Counted from the first letter of the stretch, positions 1 to 6,103 are shown. The stretch is DNA of 7,325 nucleotides from Chloroflexota bacterium (GCA_025450375.1 JANWHO010000268.1:1-7325), one strand, 5' to 3'. Translations and numbers: made by a program. The notes: generated by a model from the letters alone, not told the origin.

Positions 1-126
1 AAACCGGATCAACCGCCGATCGAGCTGCCCCGCGCCGCAAAGCGGGTGATCGCGGATCAGGTGCTTGACGAGCTGTTCAGTCCGGCATCAGCCCGTACGG
101 AGATCGACGGTGACACCGGCGTGTGA
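1..126 (+). CDS. 3' end of an unrecognised protein (partial, enters from left edge)
   Basis: An open frame runs from the first base to a TGA at 124-126 and gives 41 C-terminal residues. The visible part reads as a mildly amphipathic helix (PRAAKRVIADQVLDELF) followed by a short polar tail ending DGDTGV. About three quarters of its third codon positions are G or C, similar to the confident genes here, which supports real coding sequence. I do not recognise the family. It converges on the recombinase gene, and the last 70 bases of the two frames overlap on opposite strands. No terminator is visible after either stop. It could instead be a chance open frame opposite the recombinase tail, since only 56 bases lie outside that overlap. 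Confidence 0.4.
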   Translation, partial: KPDQPPIELPRAAKRVIADQVLDELFSPASARTEIDGDTGV

Positions 127-1250
127 CCTGGCTCGGACCAACCATAGACCAGTTTCCGGTATTTCTTGGCCGATTCCGGCTCCTCATGGAGTCCGAGAAG
201 CCGGAGAAGCTGCACGTCGTGCGCCTCGATCAGGGCCGCTACCGTCTCCTCCTCAAGCCCAGCCTCCCGGAGCGCGTCCTCCTGGCGAACCATATCCCTC
301 ATCCGGCGTACGGCGAACGTTTCCCGCAGAATCTGTGGAGTGAGCTTCTTGCCCCGGGTAATCGTGTGGGCCCGCGCCCCGCAGACCTCAACGATAAAGT
401 TGACTCCACGAGCGGATACGTCGAAAAACCGCTCTCGAACCTTCAACTCAGCTCGGTAGGACCGCAGTTTGTCGGCGGCCTCCTGACTAATCTCCAGGCG
501 GCGGGACCGTAGGCGCTTGGCCTGCTCGGTATCGCGAACCACCAAATAGCTCTCCTGAACCTCGCTCTCGCCCAGGCTCACGTCTCCCCACCCCAGGGCC
601 ACCACTTCATCGCGTTTCAAGCCGGTATCTAGCATCAAGGACAGCAAGGCGTCCCAAAATGGATGCTCCGCCGCCGCGGCCAATAAGTCCGCCACCTTGT
701 GGTCCTCCAGAAATTCCGGTAGGGCAGGGTAGGTTTCGGGGTAAATGAGCCGAAGGGCTGGGTCGTGAGGAATCAACCGCTCCCGATAGAGATAGGCAAA
801 GAAGTTTTTCAGGCTGGCCACCTTGCGCCGCACGGAGACCGCCGAATTATTCCGCTCGATCCGGACCCAGCTGATGAATGAGCGCAAATCCGACTCGCCA
901 ATCTGGCCCAATCCCCGGTCGCCTAAGTGCTCGAGAAAGAGCTTCAGGTCCAGGCCAAAGCTCATTTGGGTATGCTTCGCCCGGTTCTCGGCCACCAAAA
1001 ACTGCTTGTACTCCACGATTGCCGCCTCCAGGGTAACGGGGCGCGGCCGTGGCCGTGGCTGTGACCGTGGGACCTCGACCTCAGCGACCATGGGCGCGGT
1101 GTCCGCGGGAAGTTCGCCGGCATCCACCGTGATTTCTGGGGCAGCCATCGCGGCAAGCGGCATCTCCTCCGGATCGCCGTCCTCGGACGCGAACAGTGAA
1201 AGCTGCACGAAAGGCGCCCCTTCATCCATGCCCTCGCCCCGAACGCTCAT
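57..1250 (-). CDS. Divergent XerC/XerD-like tyrosine recombinase with clamp-binding-like N-terminal extension
   Basis: Predicted protein of 397 aa against about 300 for XerC/XerD. Residues 1-70 form an acidic, Ala/Pro-rich, probably disordered extension containing QLSLF (16-20) and a Pro-Arg run (66-71). Residues 72-165 match the SAM-like core-binding domain of phage-integrase family proteins, and about 178-370 match the catalytic domain. Active-site boxes are recognisable but altered. TGLRxSE reads TGLKRDE (K212, R213). HxLRHTFA reads QILRETFA (Q306, R309). The LGH box reads LLGLHEE (H355 one place late), and the presumed nucleophile is Y364 in KKYRK. R309 and the LGH box are separated by about 22 more residues than usual. 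It may be a slow or non-catalytic DNA-binding relative, or a working variant. It follows rnc with a one-base overlap, so translation is probably coupled. The start is uncertain: ATG at 1250 uses the coupling, and an in-frame ATG at 1229 (residue 8) is an alternative with no better ribosome site. Family assignment is firm; function is not. Confidence 0.85.
   Translation of the reverse strand: MSVRGEGMDEGAPFVQLSLFASEDGDPEEMPLAAMAAPEITVDAGELPADTAPMVAEVEVPRSQPRPRPRPVTLEAAIVEYKQFLVAENRAKHTQMSFGLDLKLFLEHLGDRGLGQIGESDLRSFISWVRIERNNSAVSVRRKVASLKNFFAYLYRERLIPHDPALRLIYPETYPALPEFLEDHKVADLLAAAAEHPFWDALLSLMLDTGLKRDEVVALGWGDVSLGESEVQESYLVVRDTEQAKRLRSRRLEISQEAADKLRSYRAELKVRERFFDVSARGVNFIVEVCGARAHTITRGKKLTPQILRETFAVRRMRDMVRQEDALREAGLEEETVAALIEAHDVQLLRLLGLHEEPESAKKYRKLVYGWSEPGHTPVSPSISVRADAGLNSSSST
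1045..1068. repeat. Short hexamer tandem repeat encoding a Pro-Arg linker
   Basis: Four imperfect copies of a GGCCGT hexamer (GGCCGT, GGCCGT, GGCTGT, GACCGT) lie within the recombinase gene. Read on the minus strand they encode the alternating Pro/Arg stretch around residues 62-70, the basic linker between the acidic N-terminal extension and the core-binding domain. Such a repeat can change length by slippage in steps of two residues without shifting the frame. It is short and could be just compositional. Confidence 0.6.
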
Positions 1251-2089
1251 CAGACCGAGCCGCCCGCGCCCATGGGCGCCAAATCCGCGTCCGCCGAGCC
1301 AGCATCCCTCTTCGCCACGGTGTTATCCTGGGCGATCAGCATTTCCATGAGGGCGCGCGCCGCCGATTGCTCGGCCCGTTTCCGCGAGGTTCCCTCGCCT
1401 ACCGCGGTAAAACTCTCGATCCGGGCTTCAACCCTAAAGCTGCTCGCGTGGTCCGGGCCGCGCCGCTCCAGCAATGCATACACGGGAAGGACGCCCAAAC
1501 GGCCCTGGCCCAACTCCTGCAGCCGCGCCTTGGGATTTCCATCACCCATCGCGGCCAGAATCTCATCCAGTCGAGCGGTCAGGATCCGATGGGCGAGGGT
1601 ACGGGCAACCTCCCAGCCCCGATCGAGATACACCGCCCCAATCACCGCCTCGAATGCCTCGGCAAGCACGGTCGCCCGGCCCCGGCCATCAGATCGCCGC
1701 TCCGCGTTCGCCATATACACCAGATCCCCGAGGCCAAGATCCTCGGCCAGGAGCGCGAAGGTGGTCCGCCGGACGAGCGCGGAGCGGGCCTCGGTCAGGA
1801 TGCCCTCGTCGGCGTCGGGAAAGCGATCGAAGATCAGGTGCGCCGTCAGAGCATTCAAGACCGCGTCACCAAGAAACTCCAGCCGCTCATTGGAGGCACT
1901 CCAGTCCAGGGTACGCCCAGCCCGCTCCTGCTCCAGGACCGCTGATCGATGAAGAAGGGCCTGGGCTGCAAGATCCAGGTTATGAAAGCGCAGGCCCAGG
2001 CGATCCTCCAGGCCGCGCACACGGTCGAGGCCGTCGGCCAGGAGGCCACGCGCCCACGCCGGTGCCGGCGCCCCGTGTTCGCTCTCCAT
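1250..2089 (-). CDS. rnc: Ribonuclease III
   Basis: RNase III cuts double-stranded RNA and processes the rRNA precursor and structured mRNAs in the cytoplasm. The 279-aa product has the RNase III signature NERLEFLGDAVL at 67-78 (catalytic E71 and D75), the second metal-binding helix AEAFEAVIGAVYLD at 143-156, and a C-terminal double-stranded RNA-binding domain at about 185-252, opening NPKARLQEL and ending in the basic SRKRAEQSAARAL helix. The last 25 residues are a low-complexity tail. The position equivalent to E. coli D114, normally Asp, is E144; the partner E147 is kept. The N terminus is about 30 residues longer than in E. coli. The start is well supported by AGGAGGG six bases upstream of the ATG. 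A short hairpin and a candidate extended -10 promoter precede it. It is the first gene of a two-gene minus-strand unit with the recombinase. Confidence 0.97.
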   Translation of the reverse strand: MESEHGAPAPAWARGLLADGLDRVRGLEDRLGLRFHNLDLAAQALLHRSAVLEQERAGRTLDWSASNERLEFLGDAVLNALTAHLIFDRFPDADEGILTEARSALVRRTTFALLAEDLGLGDLVYMANAERRSDGRGRATVLAEAFEAVIGAVYLDRGWEVARTLAHRILTARLDEILAAMGDGNPKARLQELGQGRLGVLPVYALLERRGPDHASSFRVEARIESFTAVGEGTSRKRAEQSAARALMEMLIAQDNTVAKRDAGSADADLAPMGAGGSV

Positions 2090-2095
2090 TCCTGA

Positions 2096-2102
2096 CCCTC
2101 CT
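2096..2102 (-). promoter_or_regulatory. rnc: Ribosome binding site of rnc
   Basis: AGGAGGG on the minus strand, six bases before the ATG at 2089. It is the strongest Shine-Dalgarno sequence in the window and fixes the rnc start. It begins immediately after a GC-rich hairpin. Confidence 0.9.
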
Positions 2103-2117
2103 GGCCCCGCCGGGGCC
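2103..2117 (-). promoter_or_regulatory. GC-rich hairpin in the rnc leader
   Basis: GGCCCC, a three-base loop, then GGGGCC make a perfect 6-bp stem in the predicted 5' untranslated region of rnc. The stem ends at the base next to the AGGAGGG ribosome site, so folding could affect ribosome access. No run of U follows it in transcript direction, so it does not look like a terminator. Pairing is seen in the sequence; a regulatory role is inference. Confidence 0.5.
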
Positions 2118-2139
2118 TACGTCACTCCATCCCTTCACA

Positions 2140-2148
2140 GTTATAGCA
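2140..2148 (-). promoter_or_regulatory. Candidate extended -10 promoter for rnc
   Basis: On the minus strand this reads TGCTATAAC: a TGn extension followed by TATAAC, five of six to the sigma-70-type consensus TATAAT. No good -35 box lies 16-18 bases upstream, as is common for extended -10 promoters. Transcription would begin near 2133, giving a leader of about 44 bases that includes the hairpin and ribosome site. Confidence 0.55.
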
Positions 2149-2158
2149 CTCACCGGGC

Positions 2159-2195
2159 CTGCCGTGCGCTAACCGTCCTGGTAAACCCACGGCAG
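2159..2195. repeat. 8-bp inverted repeat between the divergent promoters
   Basis: CTGCCGTG (2159-2166) and CACGGCAG (2188-2195) are perfect reverse complements separated by 21 bases. The left arm overlaps the -35 position expected for the rnc promoter, and the right arm lies just upstream of the -35 position expected for the glmU promoter. This is where an operator shared by both units would be placed. An 8-bp match at this spacing in GC-rich DNA can arise by chance, so the operator reading is tentative. Confidence 0.35.
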
Positions 2196-2217
2196 CCGCC
2201 GATCGCGTCCATAGGCG

Positions 2218-2226
2218 TGTTACACT
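2218..2226 (+). promoter_or_regulatory. Candidate extended -10 promoter for the glmU operon
   Basis: TGTTACACT combines a TGn extension with TACACT, four of six to TATAAT. The -35 region is poor. A start near 2233 would give a leader of about 92 bases before glmU. I see no known riboswitch or strong hairpin in that leader, only weak pairings such as CTGGGT (2242-2247) with ACCCAG (2289-2294). Confidence 0.45.
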
Positions 2227-2316
2227 GAATGCCTGAATGGGCTGGGTTCGCGTGCCATGACGCCCCTTGCCGAGATGGAAAAGTAACGACCCAGGACGCG
2301 CCAAGCGGGCCTCGGC

Positions 2317-2320
2317 GGAG
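2317..2320 (+). promoter_or_regulatory. glmU: Ribosome binding site of glmU
   Basis: GGAG lies four bases before the ATG at 2325. It is short and close but supports 2325 as the start over the in-frame ATG at 2229. Confidence 0.55.
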
Positions 2321-2324
2321 CAGC

Positions 2325-3704
2325 ATGACGATCGCTATCGTACTGGCGGCGGGGAAGGGGACGCGGATGCGGTCGCACCTTCCCAAGGTGGCGCACCGGC
2401 TTGCCGGCGTACCGATAATCCTTCACATTCACGCGGCCATCGTAGAGATGGGCGACTGTACGCCTCTGTATGTGCTGGGTCATCAGCACGAGATCGTTCG
2501 GGCCATGTTGCCCACTGATGCCGCGACCATCCTTCAGGAGGAGCAGCGCGGCACCGGCCACGCGGTGCAGGTGGCGATATCGGCCATTCCCGCCGATTGT
2601 GACGAGGTGCTGGTTCTCTACGGCGACGTGCCCCTGCTGGCCACCCAGACCCTGGAGGCGCTGCGCCGGTACCACCGGAGCAACGGGGCCAACTTGACCG
2701 TGCTTTCCGCCGAAGTGGACGATCCAACCGGATATGGCCGGGTCGTCCGTGACACTGACGGCCTTCCGCGAGCAATCGTGGAGCAAAAATTGACTTCCGC
2801 CGAGCAAACGGCAATTAAGGAAATCAATACCGGCCTCTATGTGATCAAGGCGGCCTGGCTGCGCGCTGCCCTGTCCTCCCTCCCCCGACACACGGACGGG
2901 GAGGTCTATCTCACCGATCTGGCCGAGTTGGCCGCCCGGGAAGATGGCCTGGCGGTGATGACCGGCGGTCTTCCGGAGGAAGTTCTGGGGATCAACGATC
3001 GGGTAGCGCTCGCCGGCGCCGAGCAGGTGATGCGTGGACGGATCGCGCGTCGCCTGATGGAAGCCGGTGTCACCCTGATAGACCCAGCGACCGCCTATAT
3101 CGCCGCCGATGCCGCGATTGGCCAGGACACGATCATTGAACCCAATGTATGGATCGACCACGGCGTGACCATCGGAGAGCGCTGCCGGATCGGAACGAAC
3201 AGTCGAGTCGTGGCCTCCGCGATCGGTGACGAATGCAAGATAGACTGCTCGGTTATCGAGTACGCTGAACTGGAGTCACACGTCACCGTGGGCCCATTCG
3301 CCCATCTGCGCGCCGGCACCGCGCTCGCGGCGAACGTGCATATCGGCAATTTCGCCGAGGTCAAGAACAGCACCCTCGGCTCCGGTACGCGAGTCGGGCA
3401 TTTTAGTTATCTTGGCGACGCCCAGGTCGGAAATGGCGTCAATATCGGGGCCGGCTCGGTTACCGCCAACTATGATGGGAGCAACAAGTATCCCACGACG
3501 ATCGGCGATCAGGCGTTCATAGGGGTAGGCACCATGCTCCGGGCTCCTCTATCCTTAGGGGCGAGCAGCGTAACCGGGGCCGGAAGCGTGGTCCTCCACG
3601 ATGTCCCCCCCGGTGTCACGGTCGCCGGAGTGCCCGCCCGGCCAATTTCCCGTTCGGCCCGACTCGACGGTCCCGAGCGACCAGCGACACCGGAGGTAGA
3701 GTAA
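2325..3704 (+). CDS. glmU: Bifunctional GlcNAc-1-phosphate uridylyltransferase / glucosamine-1-phosphate acetyltransferase
   Basis: GlmU performs the last two steps to UDP-GlcNAc, the precursor of peptidoglycan and surface glycans: acetylation of glucosamine-1-phosphate, then UTP-dependent uridylylation. The product is 459 aa (family usually about 456). The N-terminal nucleotidyltransferase domain (about 1-228) shows LAAGKGTRM at 7-15, K21, QRGTGHA at 75-80, YGDVPLL with D101, GYGRVV, and GINDR with N224. The C-terminal left-handed beta-helix (about 250-440) has hexapeptide repeats and the acetyltransferase motifs PFAHLR (R329), NFAEVKN (K347), VGHFSYLGD (H359) and NIGAGSVTANYDG. The start at 2325 gives the classic N terminus with the beta strand directly before LAAGKG. 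An upstream in-frame ATG at 2229 would add 32 residues of no family character and would lie at about the predicted -10 region. prs follows after 4 bases, a pairing also known from Bacillus. Confidence 0.97.
   Translation: MTIAIVLAAGKGTRMRSHLPKVAHRLAGVPIILHIHAAIVEMGDCTPLYVLGHQHEIVRAMLPTDAATILQEEQRGTGHAVQVAISAIPADCDEVLVLYGDVPLLATQTLEALRRYHRSNGANLTVLSAEVDDPTGYGRVVRDTDGLPRAIVEQKLTSAEQTAIKEINTGLYVIKAAWLRAALSSLPRHTDGEVYLTDLAELAAREDGLAVMTGGLPEEVLGINDRVALAGAEQVMRGRIARRLMEAGVTLIDPATAYIAADAAIGQDTIIEPNVWIDHGVTIGERCRIGTNSRVVASAIGDECKIDCSVIEYAELESHVTVGPFAHLRAGTALAANVHIGNFAEVKNSTLGSGTRVGHFSYLGDAQVGNGVNIGAGSVTANYDGSNKYPTTIGDQAFIGVGTMLRAPLSLGASSVTGAGSVVLHDVPPGVTVAGVPARPISRSARLDGPERPATPEVE
3692..3697 (+). promoter_or_regulatory. 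prs: Ribosome binding site of prs
   Basis: GGAGGT lies within the last glmU codons, 11 bases before the GTG at 3709. The spacing is slightly long, but the core is strong. It supports translation of prs close to glmU termination. Confidence 0.65.
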
Positions 3705-3708
3705 CCCC

Positions 3709-4647
3709 GTGGAATCCAAGTTGCAGGTGTTCAGCGGCTCCGCCAATCGTGCCCTCGCGAGCGAGATTTCGGACAACCTCGGTATTCCCCTCGGCAATGC
3801 CTACGTCGGTACCTTCAAGGACGAGGAGACCCGGATACGCATCGAGGACAACGTGCGGGGGGCCGACGTTTTCGTGGTCCAGCCAACCTGCCGTCCGGTC
3901 GACCACCATATCATGGAACTTCTGCTCATGATTGAGGCCCTGCGCCGCGCCTCGGCCCGCCGAATTACCGCCGTCATTCCCTATTACGGCTATTCCCGCC
4001 AGGAGAAGAAAAGTACGGGCCGCGAACCGATCTCCGGGAAGTTGGTGGCCAATTTGATCACGGTCGCCGGAGCCAACCGGGTTCTTGCCATGGATCTGCA
4101 TACTCCCGCTATCGAGGGGTTTTTCGACATTCCCGTGGATCATCTGCGCTCTGTCAACGTACTTACCTCCCACTGTTTGCAAATGGAACTGGAAAACGTG
4201 GTGGTGGTGTCTCCCGATTCAGGCGGAGTGCTGCGAGCCAATGATTTCCGGGCCCGGATCGGCGCTTCCCTGGCGATCATCGCGAAACAACGCCCCCAGC
4301 CCGATGTCGCGGAAATGCTGGAAATGGTTGGCGAGGTTCGCGGGAAAAACGCGATTATCGTGGATGACATTATCTCCACCGGATCCAGCGTCGTGGAGGC
4401 CGCCCAGATGCTCATGGACCGCGGGGCGAGCGCCGTCTACGCTTTTGGCGTCCACGCGCCGCTCGCCGGACGCGCGGCCGAGCGTATCGCGGAAAGCCAG
4501 GTACGCCAAGTGGTGGTTACCAACACAATCCCCATCACACTGGCCCAAAAAGGTGATAAAATCGAGGTGTTAACGGTGGCCCCACTGATTGCCGAAGCAA
4601 TCAAGCGAATCCACGAGGATGTCTCGGTGAGCGCGCTCTTCACCTGA
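3709..4647 (+). CDS. prs: Ribose-phosphate pyrophosphokinase (PRPP synthetase)
   Basis: Makes PRPP from ribose-5-phosphate and ATP for purine, pyrimidine, NAD, histidine and tryptophan synthesis. The 312-aa length fits bacterial class I enzymes (about 315). Visible motifs are the ATP-site FKDEE (36-40, F-x-D-x-E kept), PYYGYSRQEKK (91-101, where RQD is usual), GREPISGKLVANL, MDLH with H131 followed by GFFDIPVDHL, VSPDSGG, the flexible loop AKQRPQPDVAE with K193 and R195, and the PRPP loop VDDIISTGSS (218-227). That loop normally reads DDxxDTGGT. Here the third Asp is S223, a feature that recalls archaeal Prs and other phosphoribosyltransferases. The start is GTG. It sits 4 bases after glmU and 30 before the transporter gene. 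Overall identity is secure; the loop change leaves open whether this is the main Prs or a paralogue. Confidence 0.95.
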   Translation: MESKLQVFSGSANRALASEISDNLGIPLGNAYVGTFKDEETRIRIEDNVRGADVFVVQPTCRPVDHHIMELLLMIEALRRASARRITAVIPYYGYSRQEKKSTGREPISGKLVANLITVAGANRVLAMDLHTPAIEGFFDIPVDHLRSVNVLTSHCLQMELENVVVVSPDSGGVLRANDFRARIGASLAIIAKQRPQPDVAEMLEMVGEVRGKNAIIVDDIISTGSSVVEAAQMLMDRGASAVYAFGVHAPLAGRAAERIAESQVRQVVVTNTIPITLAQKGDKIEVLTVAPLIAEAIKRIHEDVSVSALFT

Positions 4648-4663
4648 GAATGGGGTCACTCCT

Positions 4664-4672
4664 GGAGAAAGG
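4664..4672 (+). promoter_or_regulatory. Ribosome binding site of the CNNM/CBS transporter gene
   Basis: GGAGAAAGG, with its last base five positions before GTG 4678, supports that GTG over the in-frame ATG at 4723, which has a weaker upstream site. Confidence 0.55.
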
Positions 4673-4677
4673 CCCTG

Positions 4678-6075
4678 GTGGTCTTCCACAATTTGACCCC
4701 CGTGCCGGCTGAGCCGGGCGGAATGGTGATCATGCCGGTAGTGCTGTTCGCGTCCGGGCAACCCTGGAGCGGTAGTAATACCGTTCAAGTGATTGCCCTG
4801 TTGGTGTGTCTCGCCCTGTCCGCGTTCGCCAACGGCGCCGAAACCGCCCTTACCTCGGTTGGCCGCCTCCGCTCCAGTACCATGCTGGACCAGGGCGTGC
4901 GAGGCAGCGAGGACGTTGCCTTCCTGATCAAGGATCCAAATAAGTTCCTGTCCGCCATCCTGATTGTGAATAGCGTGGCGATCATCGTGGCTTCCACCCT
5001 CGCCACGCTGCTCCTGGTCAGCGTGCTCGGCGCCGGTCTTGGGGCGTTCGTGGCCCCGGTAGTCACCTCCCTGGTGGTACTGGTATTTGTCGAGATTCTC
5101 CCCAAAACCGTGGCCATCCATACCGCCGAAGCGACCGCCCTTCGTTATGCGGGCCCAGTCAAGACGATCACGCTCATTCTCAACCCCATGATCACCCTGC
5201 TCCGGATGCTCACCAACATGGTTATGCGCGTCCGCGGTATTCGTCCACGCTCCGGCCCGTTCGTCACCGAGGAGGAACTGATCAGCCTGGTGACGCTCAG
5301 CGAGCAACAGGGAGTGCTCAAGGAAGACGAGCGGGAGATGATTCACGGGGTCATTGAGTTGGAAACGACCATGGTTCGTGAAGTGATGGTGCCCCGCGTC
5401 CGCATAACCGCCGTCCAGGCCGACAGTACTCTGCAAGAGGCGATCACTATCGCCCTGGACGATGGCCACTCCCGCCTCCCAGTGTATGAGGAAACAATCG
5501 ACCGCGTAACCGGAGTGCTGTATGTCAAGGATATGCTCCGCGCGGTGAGCCGAGGCGACGGCGACATTGCTATTCGTAGCCTCGCCCGGAAGCCGTTCGA
5601 GGTGCCGGAGACCAAACGAGTCAGCGATCTCTTCCGTGAGTTTCAGCTCCGACGAATCCACATCGCCATCGTGGTGGACGAGTCCGGCGGCACGGCCGGC
5701 TTGGTCACAATCGAGGATTTGCTTGAGGAAATCGTAGGCGACATCCAGGATGAGTACGATAAGCCGGGCGAGGAACCCACGGTAGAGCAGATCAGCCCCC
5801 TGGAGTACGTAGTGGATGCCCGCATCCACCTTGAGGATCTGAACGACGAAGTGCATCTTGGGATTGATTCCGAGGAATACGACACCCTGAACGGCTTTAT
5901 CATTGACCGCTTGGGGGCCATACCCTCCGTCGGCTCCGAGGTCCGGATCGACGGCGGCGTCGTCCTCACCGTCCTTTCCGTATTTGGGCGCCGAGCCGAC
6001 AAAGTGCGGATCACCAAGCCTAATCCCGCCCCGGCCGCCCCCGTAGTTACGGCGGAGAATCACGATAATGGTTGA
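4678..6075 (+). CDS. CNNM/CBS-domain membrane transporter (CorC/HlyC/TlyC family)
   Basis: The 465-aa protein has the full architecture of the family often labelled hemolysin or Mg/Co efflux protein. A DUF21/CNNM membrane domain (about 34-185) has hydrophobic segments near 34-54, 91-115, 122-145 and 158-182 and the family motifs ANGAETALTSVGR (51-63), DPNKFLSAILI (86-96) and VEILPKT (138-144). A cytoplasmic CBS pair follows at about 236-290 and 300-356, including MVPRVRI at the start and VVDESGGTAGLVTIEDLLEEIVGDIQDEYD at its end. A CorC_HlyC domain occupies about 370-447. Characterised relatives export Mg2+ or related ions under control of nucleotide bound to the CBS pair; the older hemolysin name is not a good guide. 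The start is GTG at 4678; ATG at 4723 would remove 15 residues without touching a domain. It lies 30 bases after prs with no terminator between. Transported ion and direction are inferred from the family. Confidence 0.93.
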   Translation: MVFHNLTPVPAEPGGMVIMPVVLFASGQPWSGSNTVQVIALLVCLALSAFANGAETALTSVGRLRSSTMLDQGVRGSEDVAFLIKDPNKFLSAILIVNSVAIIVASTLATLLLVSVLGAGLGAFVAPVVTSLVVLVFVEILPKTVAIHTAEATALRYAGPVKTITLILNPMITLLRMLTNMVMRVRGIRPRSGPFVTEEELISLVTLSEQQGVLKEDEREMIHGVIELETTMVREVMVPRVRITAVQADSTLQEAITIALDDGHSRLPVYEETIDRVTGVLYVKDMLRAVSRGDGDIAIRSLARKPFEVPETKRVSDLFREFQLRRIHIAIVVDESGGTAGLVTIEDLLEEIVGDIQDEYDKPGEEPTVEQISPLEYVVDARIHLEDLNDEVHLGIDSEEYDTLNGFIIDRLGAIPSVGSEVRIDGGVVLTVLSVFGRRADKVRITKPNPAPAAPVVTAENHDNG

Positions 6076-6087
6076 ATCCGAACTTTT

Positions 6088-6096
6088 AGGAGTTGA
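6088..6096 (+). promoter_or_regulatory. Ribosome binding site deciding the aminotransferase start
   Basis: AGGAGTTGA matches the extended Shine-Dalgarno AGGAGGTGA at eight of nine positions and ends seven bases before ATG 6104. It makes 6104 a better start than the in-frame ATG at 6068, which would overlap the preceding gene by 8 bases. Confidence 0.75.
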
Positions 6097-6103
6097 AGCA
6101 CGC

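Noticed and set aside
57..1250. Reading the recombinase as a mobile-element integrase with attachment sites
   Set aside because: No tRNA, direct repeats, excisionase or cargo genes are nearby, base composition matches its neighbours, and it is fused by overlap to the housekeeping gene rnc.
1196..2172. Several + strand open frames of 226-249 codons over rnc
   Set aside because: They are Arg/Pro/Ser-rich shadows of rnc, which has complete RNase III and RNA-binding domain motifs on the minus strand.
2229..2324. Upstream in-frame ATG extending GlmU by 32 residues
   Set aside because: The extension has no family similarity, its ATG lies at about the predicted transcription start, and ATG 2325 gives the standard GlmU N terminus with GGAG upstream.
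2227..2324. Possible riboswitch or ribozyme in the glmU leader
   Set aside because: Only 4-6 bp weak pairings are visible, and nothing resembles a glmS-type ribozyme core or a terminator/antiterminator pair.
2220..3161. 313-codon minus-strand open frame opposite glmU
   Set aside because: GlmU motifs on the + strand explain the sequence; this frame crosses the glmU promoter region and has no family features or ribosome site.
4648..4677. Terminator or promoter between prs and the transporter gene
   Set aside because: The 30-base gap has no hairpin with a T run and no convincing -10 or -35 sequence; it holds only the ribosome binding site.
6068..6103. Earlier ATG for the aminotransferase, overlapping the transporter gene by 8 bases
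   Set aside because: The strong AGGAGTTGA site is placed for ATG 6104, and the family N terminus LRIPGPTPLP follows closely after that start.
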